Shown in pieces: positions 7,601 through 15,120 of a stretch of 15,120 nucleotides of DNA. Under the pieces are notes generated by a model that saw nothing but the letters and a program-made list of their open reading frames with translations, was not told the DNA's origin and ran no database searches. The position numbers were made by a program, and so were the translations under genes. This DNA is from Pseudomonadota bacterium (GTDB taxonomy: Bacteria; Desulfobacterota; Desulfobulbia; Desulfobulbales; DAOVYS01): positions 1-15,120 of the forward strand of contig DAOVYS010000036.1 of assembly GCA_030635485.1 (NCBI GenBank), written 5' to 3'. The first letter of the stretch is position 1; each line of letters opens with the position of its first letter.

Positions 7601-10600
7601 ATTGCGTCGGTAGAGACCCTCCACTCCGCCCCGGTTGATCTCCTGCTGGAACACTTCGGCAAAGGGATGATAAAAGGGCAATGCCGCATAACTCCCCTCT
7701 TCATCACTGACAATATAGCTCCATGCGTTATCTTCTCCATATTGTAAGATAAAAAATGAGCGCAGTTTATCCTGGTACAGCAGCGGCCTGATTTTACCAT
7801 CTATCGGAGCAAGCCCTTGCTGACAGAGAACCGCTTCAAAAGGATTATTCGCAGTGTTGAGCAGTGTTTTTGTCCCTTTGTCAGGGCCGAATACATTGAA
7901 TTTGTTGTTAATGATGTCATCCGCCTGGTTGTTGGCCAGCCGGGTGTAATTATAATGCATACCCGAGGGAAGCGATAGTTGTTCGGAGATAACCAGCAAT
8001 TGGGAGATATTTGCGCCTTGCTCACCAAAATTCTCCTTTATGTATTGGTATGACGACATATTGCGGATATTACCGATATCCGGACTGAAATAGTAACCTG
8101 GTATACCGCGCAACAGCACCTCTTTAACCGCGCCGTTGAAAACAAAGCTGGATGAGTGCCATGGCCGCAGGGTCTGGTTATAGTGCACCTTGGTAAGGCG
8201 TACTTTCTCGTGTTTAAATTGATCGTAAAAAGTGTTGTTATTAAACTCCTTGGATGTAGAGATATAGATATCAATATACAGAGAATTATGGGAAGCCTTG
8301 TAGCGCGGCTTAATATTATACGAAAAGGTCGGCCGCTCCCAGGGGTGGATAAGCTTCTTTTGGGAGATTTTTTTTGCATCCCAGCCATCCGGAGTTCGAA
8401 CGCTCCATCCAAGTTCTATTTCCAGAAGCTTGGCCGGTTCCGTGTTCTTGACCGGTTCCTCGGATGCCTTTACCGGAGGTAATTTCTTCAGTTTAATCGG
8501 TTTTTCATGAAAAATGAGCCAGAACAGGTGCAGTTTACGGTTGTAAACCCATGGGACCACATGATCGGCCTGTATATCGGTATCAATCTTTTCCCAGGCT
8601 GACCAGCGCGAATAATTAAGATCATAGTTGCGGTAGTAGAATATCGCCGGCATACTCTGGGTGCGGGCCACTACATGGAGGAGGTTTGTGGGTCCCTCTT
8701 TTTCATGAAAAATACTGCATGTCTCAAGCCGTGATACCTCCTCCAGTTTAAGGATATAGCGTTGGAGCGAGGCTTCGACATTATAATTGGTCGCTTCGCT
8801 TGACAGGATATCACTTTCAAGTTCCTCGAAAAACGGTGATTTCGTATCACGCAACTCAGGCTCGATCCAATTTTCAGGGAACAGGAATACTTTCCTGTTC
8901 GCTTCCCAGATACGGTAATTCTTCATCCATTTCCACTGATTCCAACTGTTTTCCAGATCCGGGTCGGGCAGTGCGACCTCCACCTTACGGTTTTCAAGGT
9001 TCAGGAAACAGCGCTGTACAAATAACTGCGTGGAAAGAATGGCCTGCTTGATACGTGATGTCAACTGATCCGAACACATCTCAACATCGATGAGAAACCA
9101 GCCAAACAGATCATTGGGTGATGTCCAGTACTCGGGATTTCTGACTTTTTTAGCGGAAACCGTTATCTCAGGCGACTTTTCACGTTGTGATCGTTCGACC
9201 AGATACGCTACCAGAGCCTCGCGCTTTTTTTCACGCAGCGTATCCATAAGCGGTTTGAGTATTTTCAGCCATTGTTCTCTGCTGTATTTTGCCTGCGCCA
9301 TGTTCCGTGCCATACGAGCTTTTTCTTGCTCCTGACCATCAGGATCACGGCTCGCAAGCTTGTAGAGTGATTGGAAATCCGCGCCCGTGATCTTTTGCCG
9401 GCAATGACACTCATAAAACCATTCATAGGTTTTTGGTGAACAGTAATCAAGCTGAGAATGGTGCAAGGACCCATGGCCGTGTATGTCCCACCCGGTAAGT
9501 TTGCACAACTCTTCATTGATTGCCTCAGCTGAAGCAGAAGGTGCTGCAGCTATCTCAAGAACATTGAGAAAGGAGGTGTTTTCAGGTTCTGGAAAGATAC
9601 GCTTGAATTTAAGGAAACGGTGGAGCAGCAGCCACTTATCCATTGACACAGCAATTTGGGGCTCTTCTATGGGCAGGAGGTTAAAATCAAGCGTATTGCA
9701 CAAAGAGAAGTGTGTGACAAACCATGCCAGTTCATCAACGTTGCATTTGAGACATCGTGCAGCCAGAGACGACTTGTGCAGCAGGTGTAATGCAGCAAAA
9801 ACATCAGGCATATTTGCCGGTGTCACCTCATAAAGATACTCATTCTCCCCATTGCGCGCATGGAGCTTTTCATCCCGGAGTTTGGTTAGTAGAGTATCAG
9901 TTTGCGCGGGAAGATGGAGGTTGTTCAGCAAAACAGCCGCCTGGCTGCTTTCCAGGCTAAAGATAACCGCAACAAATTCCTTTATGGTTGTCTGGTTGAA
10001 ATAATTGAGCAGTTCACCCATCGTATAGTTGCGACGCTGTTCCAGCTGGGCCGGTGTTGCAGGCGTCGAATACTTGAGGGTATCAATCGCTTTTGTGATA
10101 TCGGATACAAAAATCCCGAAATGGTCAGTGATGAACTCGGTGATTTCCGTCTGTGTGGCTGTCCAGATGCCGGCTATGATATCCATGGCAGTCTGAAGTT
10201 TTGAGGCGTCTTCAAACGGGTTCAACATCCCAAGCAACATTTCAAGACTGTCGTCTCCGGTCTCTTCACATGCGGTTATTTTGTCACGCAAACCGGCCAG
10301 AGACTCTCTGAGTCCCTGGGTCTTTTGTATATAGACCTCATCCCGCCATCCCGAGGATGAGTCCTCTGCATAGGTAAGCAGGTATTCAAGCTGTACGAGC
10401 GTTGCGCCGGATTCTTTTAAAAGCTGCTTATCTGCTATGATCTGTAAGACGGTATCCAGTGAATCAAAGGGGTCTCCGATACCGGCGAGATCGCAGAAGA
10501 GAAACAGGTCGTCAAGTTTCATTTTCAGCTTCCGGGCAAGGGTTATATATCTGAAAAGTTTACTCAGCGTTGCCCGGGTTAATTTTTGGTCGGTTAAAGA

Positions 10601-13600
10601 GAGCAACAAGTCCATCTCATCATTGCTGCAGGAGAGTGATGACAATACATGGGCACGGTAGGGGTCGATGTTTTTAGTTGTCGATGCCGCGCTCAACAGC
10701 AAAGTGAAATCTCCATATACCTGGGCATCAATTGAGCCGCTCAAAAACAGCTTCTCAAAAAGGTTTTTGTGCTGCTTATCCGATGCCGCGGGAGCAGCAA
10801 GCATGCGGGTATTAATCGGGCTTAAGAATGCGACGCACTCTTCGACGCTCAGCTTTAATGCCTTACGCGCAAGCTCAAACTGCTTCAGCCGGATAAGAAA
10901 ATTATCGTTCAGCAATCCGTTGCCCATAGCCGGATCCATAATGAGAAGGTCCAACTCCCAAAGCTCAAGGCCTGTTTTTTCCCACAAGCGGATAAAACGA
11001 TTCATTCTGTCCAGACGGTCTATGGAAATATTTTCCACCTTCTGCAAATCCAGGTCGCAGTTGTCAATTGGACAGAGTATGGAACTTTTTGGCGTTTGCC
11101 CGTTTACAAACTCACATTGGAGCAGCTCAAGCAGTTGATGATAGCTGAGGCCGGATTTTCGCAGAAACAGAGACACAGCAACCTTGCTGCCAAGCGCTTG
11201 ATTGCTCCAATACCGTTTCTGCCAGTAGTTTGATGCACGCGAGCTGATGATGACCTGCTGCTCCTGGTCTGAAATGCCGAAGTATTCTGCCGCGGTATTA
11301 CATTTGTTGTTGGTTGTCACGGAAGGGCTTGTGTTTATTAAAAACGTTTCCATGAGATGGTGGCGTGGTATGCCTAAATGGGCCAGGAACGTACGGGTCT
11401 CCTCCTGCCACAGGTTAAAATGGGCGAACAGGGGATAATTGGTAAGTTTCAATCTTTCATATGCGTCCGCCTCAACATATTCAGGCTCGGCAAGCAGGTC
11501 CTGCGACGGCCAGGTAGATTGGAAAGTAAGCGATCCGTCGCCGTCGATGACACGGTTTTCCAGTATTTCACACACCAGATCTATATAGGGAAGAGCGGTA
11601 TTTGTGTTTGTGCAATTGAGTTTAATATTGCCAAGATCCGGTCTGCGCTGAAACAAAATATCCTGCACGGTTTTGTCGGCTGATTTTGATTTTTTCTGGT
11701 CAAGGAATCGAAACAGGTCGGTCAGGTAGGCAGAGGGGCCGAGTACTGATTCACAATGGCGCACTTCACGTATATCAAGGGGACCGAACAGTGTCTCGAT
11801 GTCCGGTATTTCTTTTGTCAATTCGTCAAGTTCTTCAGGGGTGTACGCGCGTGATAAAATAGAGTCGGGATTGATCCACTGCAGGTTGAGACTAAATTTT
11901 CCCAGCGCTGCCATCACCGCGGCATATTGGCTCTCACACACCATATACATCTGCGTGGCGATATTTTTGTTAACCCCTTTTTTGTCCATTTTGCCGATAA
12001 AGACATCCTTGCCCTGGCGGTACACCTGTGCTGCGCTGTAGTAGCCGGATTCCAGTAATGCCACACCGGTTTTAGCGGAAGGTGCAATACGGTGTGTCCG
12101 CTGCAGAACCTTTGTCGCGGCAACTTCGTGGTCGGAGAATCCCGCTCCGCTGCCTGCAAAAAGTGTTGCGCAAGAATCCTTTTTTAAATCAAAATCCTGC
12201 TCTGCTTCTATTGCCGCCAGAATGGTATTCATCGGACCCAGCGCGTGGTTGGCGCTGCGATCAACCTCTGCGATAAATGCGACCGCTGGAAACAACCGTT
12301 CCGCTTTCTCTTTCAAAGAAGCGGCATAGGCCTGTTTTTTTAAAGCGGTGTTTTGTCCTTTTACCCACGATGGGATTTTGTTGCCGTTCTGGGTAATAAG
12401 TGTGACCCAGTTGTTTTTTGATAGCTTTGCGAAATCAGTGATAGCGTTAAACTGGCTGGTCCCTATGCTATTTTTCAAAAACGTGAGCATACTGCCGAAG
12501 CTTGAAGTGATATAGCCAAGATCAACAGTCATGCGGAGATCTTTTACCTCTGCGCTGCTCAGCCCTGAAACATCACCAAGTGATTGCCAGAAATGGGTGG
12601 TAAAGCCCTTTGACTGACCTAAACATGTTGCAACTGCTGAATGTTTATTGCTGGGAATCGTTGAGGCTTCGATCAATGATTTGAGTGACCCGTTACCATC
12701 AAACATTGGTTTTTCAAGCAGATAGGTTGTTTTAAGCTCCTCAAGCGCATTGAGTATCTGGGGGAGATCTTTAGCTACGCGCCGTGAAACGTAGTTCTGC
12801 TTTAAGGCGTTTTTGAGTACATCTTCCTGTAAATCTTTTTCAAGAAACGCGATACCGTCGCTGGAACGTCCCACGAGCATACTGATCCAGGTGTCCCATT
12901 CTTTGGGATGATCAGGTAATAAATCGCCGGGAATGTTATGCGGCAGGTTTTGACGGATGAATGCATAGAATACCTCGGGGGTCAGGTATGGCCGATTTGC
13001 CTGGGCCGCGGTCCTCACGGCAAGGGTCATTTTCATGATATCTTCGGCAGCCAGCCTTGTTTCTTTACGTAGATAAGCGATATCCCGGTGTGTATCGCTC
13101 TCTTCTATCTCTCCTAACGAGGCGTTGGAGTCGAGGGCCTTATGTAACAGTTTTTCCAGTATCTGAAAGTCGGCATTACCCCGGTAGCCCACTTCACCAT
13201 CAGTGAAATTCGCCCACAACAACTTTCCCGTGACATGGAAAGCCTTTTCTTTCATTGCTTTGCCGTTTGTGTCCAGCATCCGTATCAACAACTGGAAATT
13301 TTCTTTGGGCTTTCCTGTGAACGGATTTAACGGCGGTAAATATTGTACATCATAGAAACCATTTTTCAGGGTCTTGCGCTCTGCAAGCAGCACCTCATCA
13401 CGCATCTTTTTTTCAAATACCTGGATAGTTGCGAGTTTGACCCCTTCCCAGAGATCGTTTCTAACAGACCCTCTGATCCGGTATTTATCTTTGCAACTGA
13501 CCATTCGGCTGTTGCCCTGTATCAGGCTGTTGATTTTTTGTGCTGTTTTCCAGCCTACATTACCGCTTACCGGCAGCCCGTTAGCAGATTGAAATGCAAT

Positions 13601-14254
13601 AACCGCTTTACGGGTAGTTCTGCCATAGGCCTGTGTGTTAGCCTCTTTCTTGTCAATATCGTAACCAACCCATGCCAGGGCACGCTGCAGGTCCGCGACC
13701 CTGGATTTTTGCATGTTGAGACGCAGGGGGTTGCGTACCTTCATGAGCCGTTCAGTCTGTGGAACCTTTAGTTTTTTAAAGGGTTTTATCCGGCTTGCCG
13801 CAACGGACTCAATCCTTTCAAGGGTTTCTTTATTTAAACGCCCGCTTTGCTTTAAACCATATTTTTTCTGAAACATGCGCAATGCGTGTCTGGTTTGACG
13901 TCCCTGTTTTCGAACTTTTATGTCTTCGGAAAGATCGTATTCTAACTTGGCGATGCGTGCGATCTTTGTCAGGGTACGATGCAGCTTCGCTGTTTGTGTC
14001 TTTGTTGAGTAGTATTTTTCAATTGCCTTTTGGTTCAGCGCATTAATGGTGGATTTGTTCAAACCGGCAGTCTGGGGAAGGGCGATCTTCTTTTTTACCG
14101 CTTTTAATGCATTGGCAGTATGGGTGCCAAAACTCCGTGTTTTTATATCATCAGTGCTGTCAGCGATAGTGCCGCCTAAATAAACAAGGATATCTTGCAA
14201 TCGTGTAACATCTTTTCGTTTTGTTTTGTCAAAGATTTCAGAAAGCAATTTCAT
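4673..14254 (-). CDS. Giant TcA-like toxin-complex subunit with N-terminal peptidoglycan-binding repeats
   Basis: A 3193-residue TcA homologue (about 2500 is usual). TcA proteins form bell-shaped pentamers that bind target cells and inject the TcC effector held by TcB. Approximate order: three peptidoglycan-binding-like helical repeats (16-76, 90-152, 185-245; the third has LQRALAWVGYDI and TTRKAVIAFQSANGLPVSG); a transthyretin/carboxypeptidase-regulatory-like beta-sandwich (258-345); a helical region; the VRP1/SpvA-type region with SVLGPSAYLTDLFRFL (about 836-851) and RRPDLGNIKLNCTNTNT; an ABC-toxin N region ending in FLIDVEM (1720) and LFVQRCFLNLE; a neuraminidase-like region (about 1750-1925) with DHVVPWVYNRKLHLFW; receptor-binding/shell parts with YHPFAEVFQQEINRGG and YNWELFFHAPLMIACRLS; YWDTVNDRLFKIRH near 2486; QLPLFEPPIDPALLVKAAAA; long coiled coils with a Gly/Ala-rich stretch (about 2655-2691) of the pore-forming region; and the TcB-binding region from about 2915 with FLPFEGAGAV. 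No signal peptide is seen. The ATG has a strong ribosome site. No TcB/TcC gene is nearby, so role and target are inferred. Confidence 0.93.
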   Translation of the reverse strand: MKLLSEIFDKTKRKDVTRLQDILVYLGGTIADSTDDIKTRSFGTHTANALKAVKKKIALPQTAGLNKSTINALNQKAIEKYYSTKTQTAKLHRTLTKIARIAKLEYDLSEDIKVRKQGRQTRHALRMFQKKYGLKQSGRLNKETLERIESVAASRIKPFKKLKVPQTERLMKVRNPLRLNMQKSRVADLQRALAWVGYDIDKKEANTQAYGRTTRKAVIAFQSANGLPVSGNVGWKTAQKINSLIQGNSRMVSCKDKYRIRGSVRNDLWEGVKLATIQVFEKKMRDEVLLAERKTLKNGFYDVQYLPPLNPFTGKPKENFQLLIRMLDTNGKAMKEKAFHVTGKLLWANFTDGEVGYRGNADFQILEKLLHKALDSNASLGEIEESDTHRDIAYLRKETRLAAEDIMKMTLAVRTAAQANRPYLTPEVFYAFIRQNLPHNIPGDLLPDHPKEWDTWISMLVGRSSDGIAFLEKDLQEDVLKNALKQNYVSRRVAKDLPQILNALEELKTTYLLEKPMFDGNGSLKSLIEASTIPSNKHSAVATCLGQSKGFTTHFWQSLGDVSGLSSAEVKDLRMTVDLGYITSSFGSMLTFLKNSIGTSQFNAITDFAKLSKNNWVTLITQNGNKIPSWVKGQNTALKKQAYAASLKEKAERLFPAVAFIAEVDRSANHALGPMNTILAAIEAEQDFDLKKDSCATLFAGSGAGFSDHEVAATKVLQRTHRIAPSAKTGVALLESGYYSAAQVYRQGKDVFIGKMDKKGVNKNIATQMYMVCESQYAAVMAALGKFSLNLQWINPDSILSRAYTPEELDELTKEIPDIETLFGPLDIREVRHCESVLGPSAYLTDLFRFLDQKKSKSADKTVQDILFQRRPDLGNIKLNCTNTNTALPYIDLVCEILENRVIDGDGSLTFQSTWPSQDLLAEPEYVEADAYERLKLTNYPLFAHFNLWQEETRTFLAHLGIPRHHLMETFLINTSPSVTTNNKCNTAAEYFGISDQEQQVIISSRASNYWQKRYWSNQALGSKVAVSLFLRKSGLSYHQLLELLQCEFVNGQTPKSSILCPIDNCDLDLQKVENISIDRLDRMNRFIRLWEKTGLELWELDLLIMDPAMGNGLLNDNFLIRLKQFELARKALKLSVEECVAFLSPINTRMLAAPAASDKQHKNLFEKLFLSGSIDAQVYGDFTLLLSAASTTKNIDPYRAHVLSSLSCSNDEMDLLLSLTDQKLTRATLSKLFRYITLARKLKMKLDDLFLFCDLAGIGDPFDSLDTVLQIIADKQLLKESGATLVQLEYLLTYAEDSSSGWRDEVYIQKTQGLRESLAGLRDKITACEETGDDSLEMLLGMLNPFEDASKLQTAMDIIAGIWTATQTEITEFITDHFGIFVSDITKAIDTLKYSTPATPAQLEQRRNYTMGELLNYFNQTTIKEFVAVIFSLESSQAAVLLNNLHLPAQTDTLLTKLRDEKLHARNGENEYLYEVTPANMPDVFAALHLLHKSSLAARCLKCNVDELAWFVTHFSLCNTLDFNLLPIEEPQIAVSMDKWLLLHRFLKFKRIFPEPENTSFLNVLEIAAAPSASAEAINEELCKLTGWDIHGHGSLHHSQLDYCSPKTYEWFYECHCRQKITGADFQSLYKLASRDPDGQEQEKARMARNMAQAKYSREQWLKILKPLMDTLREKKREALVAYLVERSQREKSPEITVSAKKVRNPEYWTSPNDLFGWFLIDVEMCSDQLTSRIKQAILSTQLFVQRCFLNLENRKVEVALPDPDLENSWNQWKWMKNYRIWEANRKVFLFPENWIEPELRDTKSPFFEELESDILSSEATNYNVEASLQRYILKLEEVSRLETCSIFHEKEGPTNLLHVVARTQSMPAIFYYRNYDLNYSRWSAWEKIDTDIQADHVVPWVYNRKLHLFWLIFHEKPIKLKKLPPVKASEEPVKNTEPAKLLEIELGWSVRTPDGWDAKKISQKKLIHPWERPTFSYNIKPRYKASHNSLYIDIYISTSKEFNNNTFYDQFKHEKVRLTKVHYNQTLRPWHSSSFVFNGAVKEVLLRGIPGYYFSPDIGNIRNMSSYQYIKENFGEQGANISQLLVISEQLSLPSGMHYNYTRLANNQADDIINNKFNVFGPDKGTKTLLNTANNPFEAVLCQQGLAPIDGKIRPLLYQDKLRSFFILQYGEDNAWSYIVSDEEGSYAALPFYHPFAEVFQQEINRGGVEGLYRRNVQLYPQTFSNRAAFSFNGQYSPVSVLNHEAAEKEELDFSRSGAYSIYNWELFFHAPLMIACRLSQNQRFEEAMQWFHYIFDPTNTQMLPTPQRFWVTKPFYETSDAEYRKQRIKNIIENIDEFKEQLIEWKNHPFKPHLIAEHRTVAYQRTVVMKYLDNLIAWGDQLFRRDTMESINEATLLYILAHELLGPQPTIVPAMNREEKTFNELVSDGDLDIFGNTKVEVSLENTLGLPIEYTEHGFSLHEEVPSLEISYYGLPHNDKLLTYWDTVNDRLFKIRHGLNIKGLKRQLPLFEPPIDPALLVKAAAAGLDPASMLNDLNAPAQAYRFKVPAGKALDFCRDVKSLGAQLLKALEKKDAEDLAVLRASNEVTLLETMRSIKELKIDKIKYAILSLERRKEICRIRIDHINSLSEPLDAEEKAGDWSTAADVFKVLSKASSLGAMIASAIPDGSAGANGAGGTPEATVRGGGSNVRKGFEYAGKAFDAAAELCKWRKDSLTSEAAGERTEAERAAKIAEEEKEMENIEQQELGTEILKQIAEKELENFEKKLEIQQGEHEYLRDKYTNSQLYQWMITQISTVYFQAYQLAYDMAKRAEKSYQRELGLKDSSFIQFGYWDSLKKGLLSADRLIYDIRRMEAAYLDQHKRELELTKHVSLARLAPDKLLEIAMTGRCSFDLEEWMYNLDYPSHYRRRIKSISVSVLCEADEFTNLNCSLTLHSSEVRTSNLVGPGYAKDGDEDTRFIAQPGTGETIATSHGEYDNGLFSLKFDDDRFLPFEGAGAVGSWDITMPREHNQFDYSTLTDLILHVSYVAQDGGEQLGTAAKVHLDSILSGKGMLLVGLKHCFPTAWENFLNPMPPGSDKIFSCVITKEHYPFLVRSREIELTGVGLVVEGNHSGNYIARITIPGQPDTDCILTKDAGLNDVHHKPDIFEGSTPGIGTFSVMVRRDTSGSSDFSSLPPNDLHDAYLILSHA

Positions 14255-14261
14255 TGCGTAT

Positions 14262-14267
14262 CTCCTT
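14262..14267 (-). promoter_or_regulatory. Strong Shine-Dalgarno sequence of the TcA-like gene
   Basis: On the minus strand AAGGAG lies seven bases before the ATG at 14252-14254. This near-consensus site fixes the start codon and argues that the gene is still translated rather than decaying. Confidence 0.85.
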
Positions 14268-14288
14268 TAGCCCGAAGGGTGAACAACT

Positions 14289-14317
14289 CATATGTATTTT
14301 ATTGTAAATACCATCAA
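14289..14317 (-). promoter_or_regulatory. Weak sigma70-like promoter candidate for the TcA-like gene
   Basis: On the minus strand TTGATG (14312-14317) and CATATG (14289-14294) are separated by 17 bases within an AT-rich stretch 35-60 bases before the start codon. The -10 match is poor; the position is right for a leader of about 30 bases. Confidence 0.25.
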
Positions 14318-14327
14318 TCTTGACAGG

Positions 14328-14495
14328 TTACTTTTGTGTATCGTCTTTGCGGCTGAAGGCAAGTGTCTGCTGAACCATGTCTTTGGCTCGCATGGCACTT
14401 TTAAAGACTTCTTTTAGATTTTCTTGGGCCAGACTGCCTACAGGCACATTGTCCATGGCCAGCTCTGTATGGGTAAGGGTGATAAGGTGGTAAGA
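14328..14495 (-). pseudogene. Fragment of a sensor histidine kinase (dimerisation domain end)
   Basis: The minus strand reads YHLITLTHTELAMDN, then SLAQENLKEVFKSA and MRAKDMVQQTLAFSRKDD, ending at TAA 14328-14330. This matches the second half of the HisKA region in hybrid sensor kinases, where an ILTxILGYTELAxD-like helix is followed by NLxxVxxxxxRAKDLVxQxLxFSR. The phosphoacceptor His stretch before it and the whole ATP-binding domain after it are missing. The longest ATG-started frame (from 14456) has only 42 codons. The frame stays open upstream to about 14655 but without recognisable kinase sequence. It is read as a remnant on the same strand as, and just before, the TcA-like gene. Confidence 0.65.
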
Positions 14496-14680
14496 AATTA
14501 TTTCCAATCCCCTTCCAAGGACTAAAATTATCCTTAATCGATTAGGTTTTTTATTGTCAAGTGGAAAATCCTGGTAGAAATTGCAATTTAGAGGCGGCTG
14601 GAGATGAAAGTTGGAGAAAGATGAGGCCCAAGGGTGTACTTGTCTTGTTGTCGGCTATTATGTCTCTCGCCCGGAATGGC

Positions 14681-14788
14681 TCAATTGACTGTGATACATG
14701 GCTCCTCATAACCGGGCCGGCCATCATCAAAAGGCTCATAAGTGGTAGTTTCTGTCCACACTTTCCTGATGCGGTCCCGCCAGGTCCG
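14681..14788 (-). pseudogene. Possible C-terminal remnant of a transposase
   Basis: The minus-strand frame ending at TGA 14681-14683 reads RTWRDRIRKVWTETTTY followed by EPFDDGRPGYEEPCITVN. The TWRDRIRKVW part resembles the TWAECIRKVW-like segment just before the zinc-finger region of some IS91-like transposases, and the acidic aromatic tail resembles transposase C-termini; the cysteines expected between them are absent, which would mean an internal deletion. No start codon or ribosome site fits. This is recognition by eye of a short stretch and may be wrong. Confidence 0.3.
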
Positions 14789-14811
14789 AGATGGTATCCG
14801 GGCATTTCCTA

Positions 14812-15015
14812 GGCCAATTTACCGGTGAAAAACAAGACCTCCTGCCAATAGAAGTGAAGTTCAGCAATCAAATCAAGGACAAGGAACTGAAAACCATTCT
14901 GACCTTTGCGGACAAAAAACAATGCGCAACCGTTCTTATCACAACCAGGGATCTCCTTGACCGTAGAACATTCGATAATGTTAATGTCTTATTTGTCCCA
15001 TATTACCTCTTGTAA
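14812..15015 (+). pseudogene. C-terminal remnant of an AAA ATPase with DUF4143
   Basis: The frame ending at TAA 15013-15015 reads TGEKQDLLPIEVKFSNQI, then KDKELKTILTFADKKQ, CATVLITTRDLL and VNVLFVPYYLL. This is the pattern of the C-terminal nuclease-like DUF4143 domain of small AAA ATPases, where LPIEVKY is followed by a DLxxLxxF helix, a hydrophobic strand ending in TKDL and a final IPLWLFLL-like strand. The N-terminal ATPase with its Walker motifs is absent, and the sequence before about 14812 shows no homology, so this is a tail left by a deletion. An ATG at 14791 is in frame but has no ribosome site. Confidence 0.65.
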
Positions 15016-15120
15016 AATCACTTTTTCCCCTCTCCATATGGTCAGATTAGGAGCATCTGGAGAAGGCCGCTGACAATAGCTGCATTGAGTCAGGCTGCCG
15101 GCAGGCTGCGTGCTCGCTTA

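Larger units (their letters stand above)
14255..15120. other. Gene-remnant region upstream of the TcA-like gene
   Basis: No intact gene is recognised in these 866 bases. It contains the leader of the TcA-like gene, a histidine-kinase fragment, a possible transposase tail and a DUF4143-type ATPase tail. Two antisense frames of about 82 codons (14557-14812) overlap each other and resemble nothing I know. I see nothing in 14496-14680 or in 15016-15120. Confidence 0.6.

Noticed and set aside
7172..7747. 191-codon plus-strand ORF
   Set aside because: It lies wholly opposite conserved TcA shell motifs (YNWELFFHAPL and neighbours) in the real frame, so it is a shadow.
14557..14812. Two overlapping antisense ORFs of about 82 codons
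   Set aside because: Neither resembles a known protein, they mirror each other, and a third minus-strand frame in the same place gives the better transposase-like reading.
1..15120. CRISPR arrays, tRNA or rRNA genes
   Set aside because: No regularly spaced repeats and no tRNA-like cloverleaf or rRNA sequence were seen by reading; a covariance-model search was not possible here.

Overview
The window looks like a mid-GC bacterial chromosome, most likely a Gram-negative of the deltaproteobacterial (Desulfobacterota) type. That is an inference from the tight prenyl-synthase/dxs gene pair and an AmpG-like muropeptide permease; no rRNA or other phylogenetic marker is present, so the assignment is tentative.

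Left part (1-4136, + strand). The window opens inside a short-chain polyprenyl diphosphate synthase gene (ispA type, 5' end cut off). A complete dxs gene (1-deoxy-D-xylulose-5-phosphate synthase) follows 10 bases later. Together they belong to isoprenoid precursor synthesis: Dxs makes the first MEP-pathway intermediate and the IspA-type enzyme condenses the final C5 units into farnesyl or geranylgeranyl diphosphate. After a small 14-bp tandem repeat comes a 12-14 TM permease of the AmpG branch of the major facilitator superfamily, starting at a TTG codon.

Middle (4137-4672). A 536-base gap separates the permease from a convergent giant gene. It holds a possible broken small ORF with an in-frame TAG, an imperfect hairpin, a likely intrinsic terminator for the minus strand, and a striking near-perfect long palindrome (4558-4680) whose right arm contains the stop codon of the giant gene.

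Right part (4673-14254, - strand). One uninterrupted 3193-residue ORF fills almost two thirds of the window. Its middle and C-terminal parts are a complete insecticidal-toxin-complex A subunit (TcA): VRP1/SpvA-type region, ABC-toxin N region, neuraminidase-like region, receptor-binding and shell regions, coiled-coil pore-forming region and TcB-binding region. In front of this lie three peptidoglycan-binding-like repeats and a transthyretin/carboxypeptidase-regulatory-like beta-sandwich. No TcB or TcC (Rhs-type) gene is present in the window, so this is a locally orphan TcA with an unusual N-terminal module. It has a strong ribosome binding site and is probably transcribed alone.

Right edge (14255-15120). 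No intact gene is visible. Three fragments can be read: the dimerisation-domain end of a sensor histidine kinase (- strand), the possible C-terminal end of a transposase (- strand) and the C-terminal end of an AAA ATPase of the DUF4143 type (+ strand). The region looks like a junk-yard of recombination next to the toxin-like gene, which fits acquisition or rearrangement at this locus.
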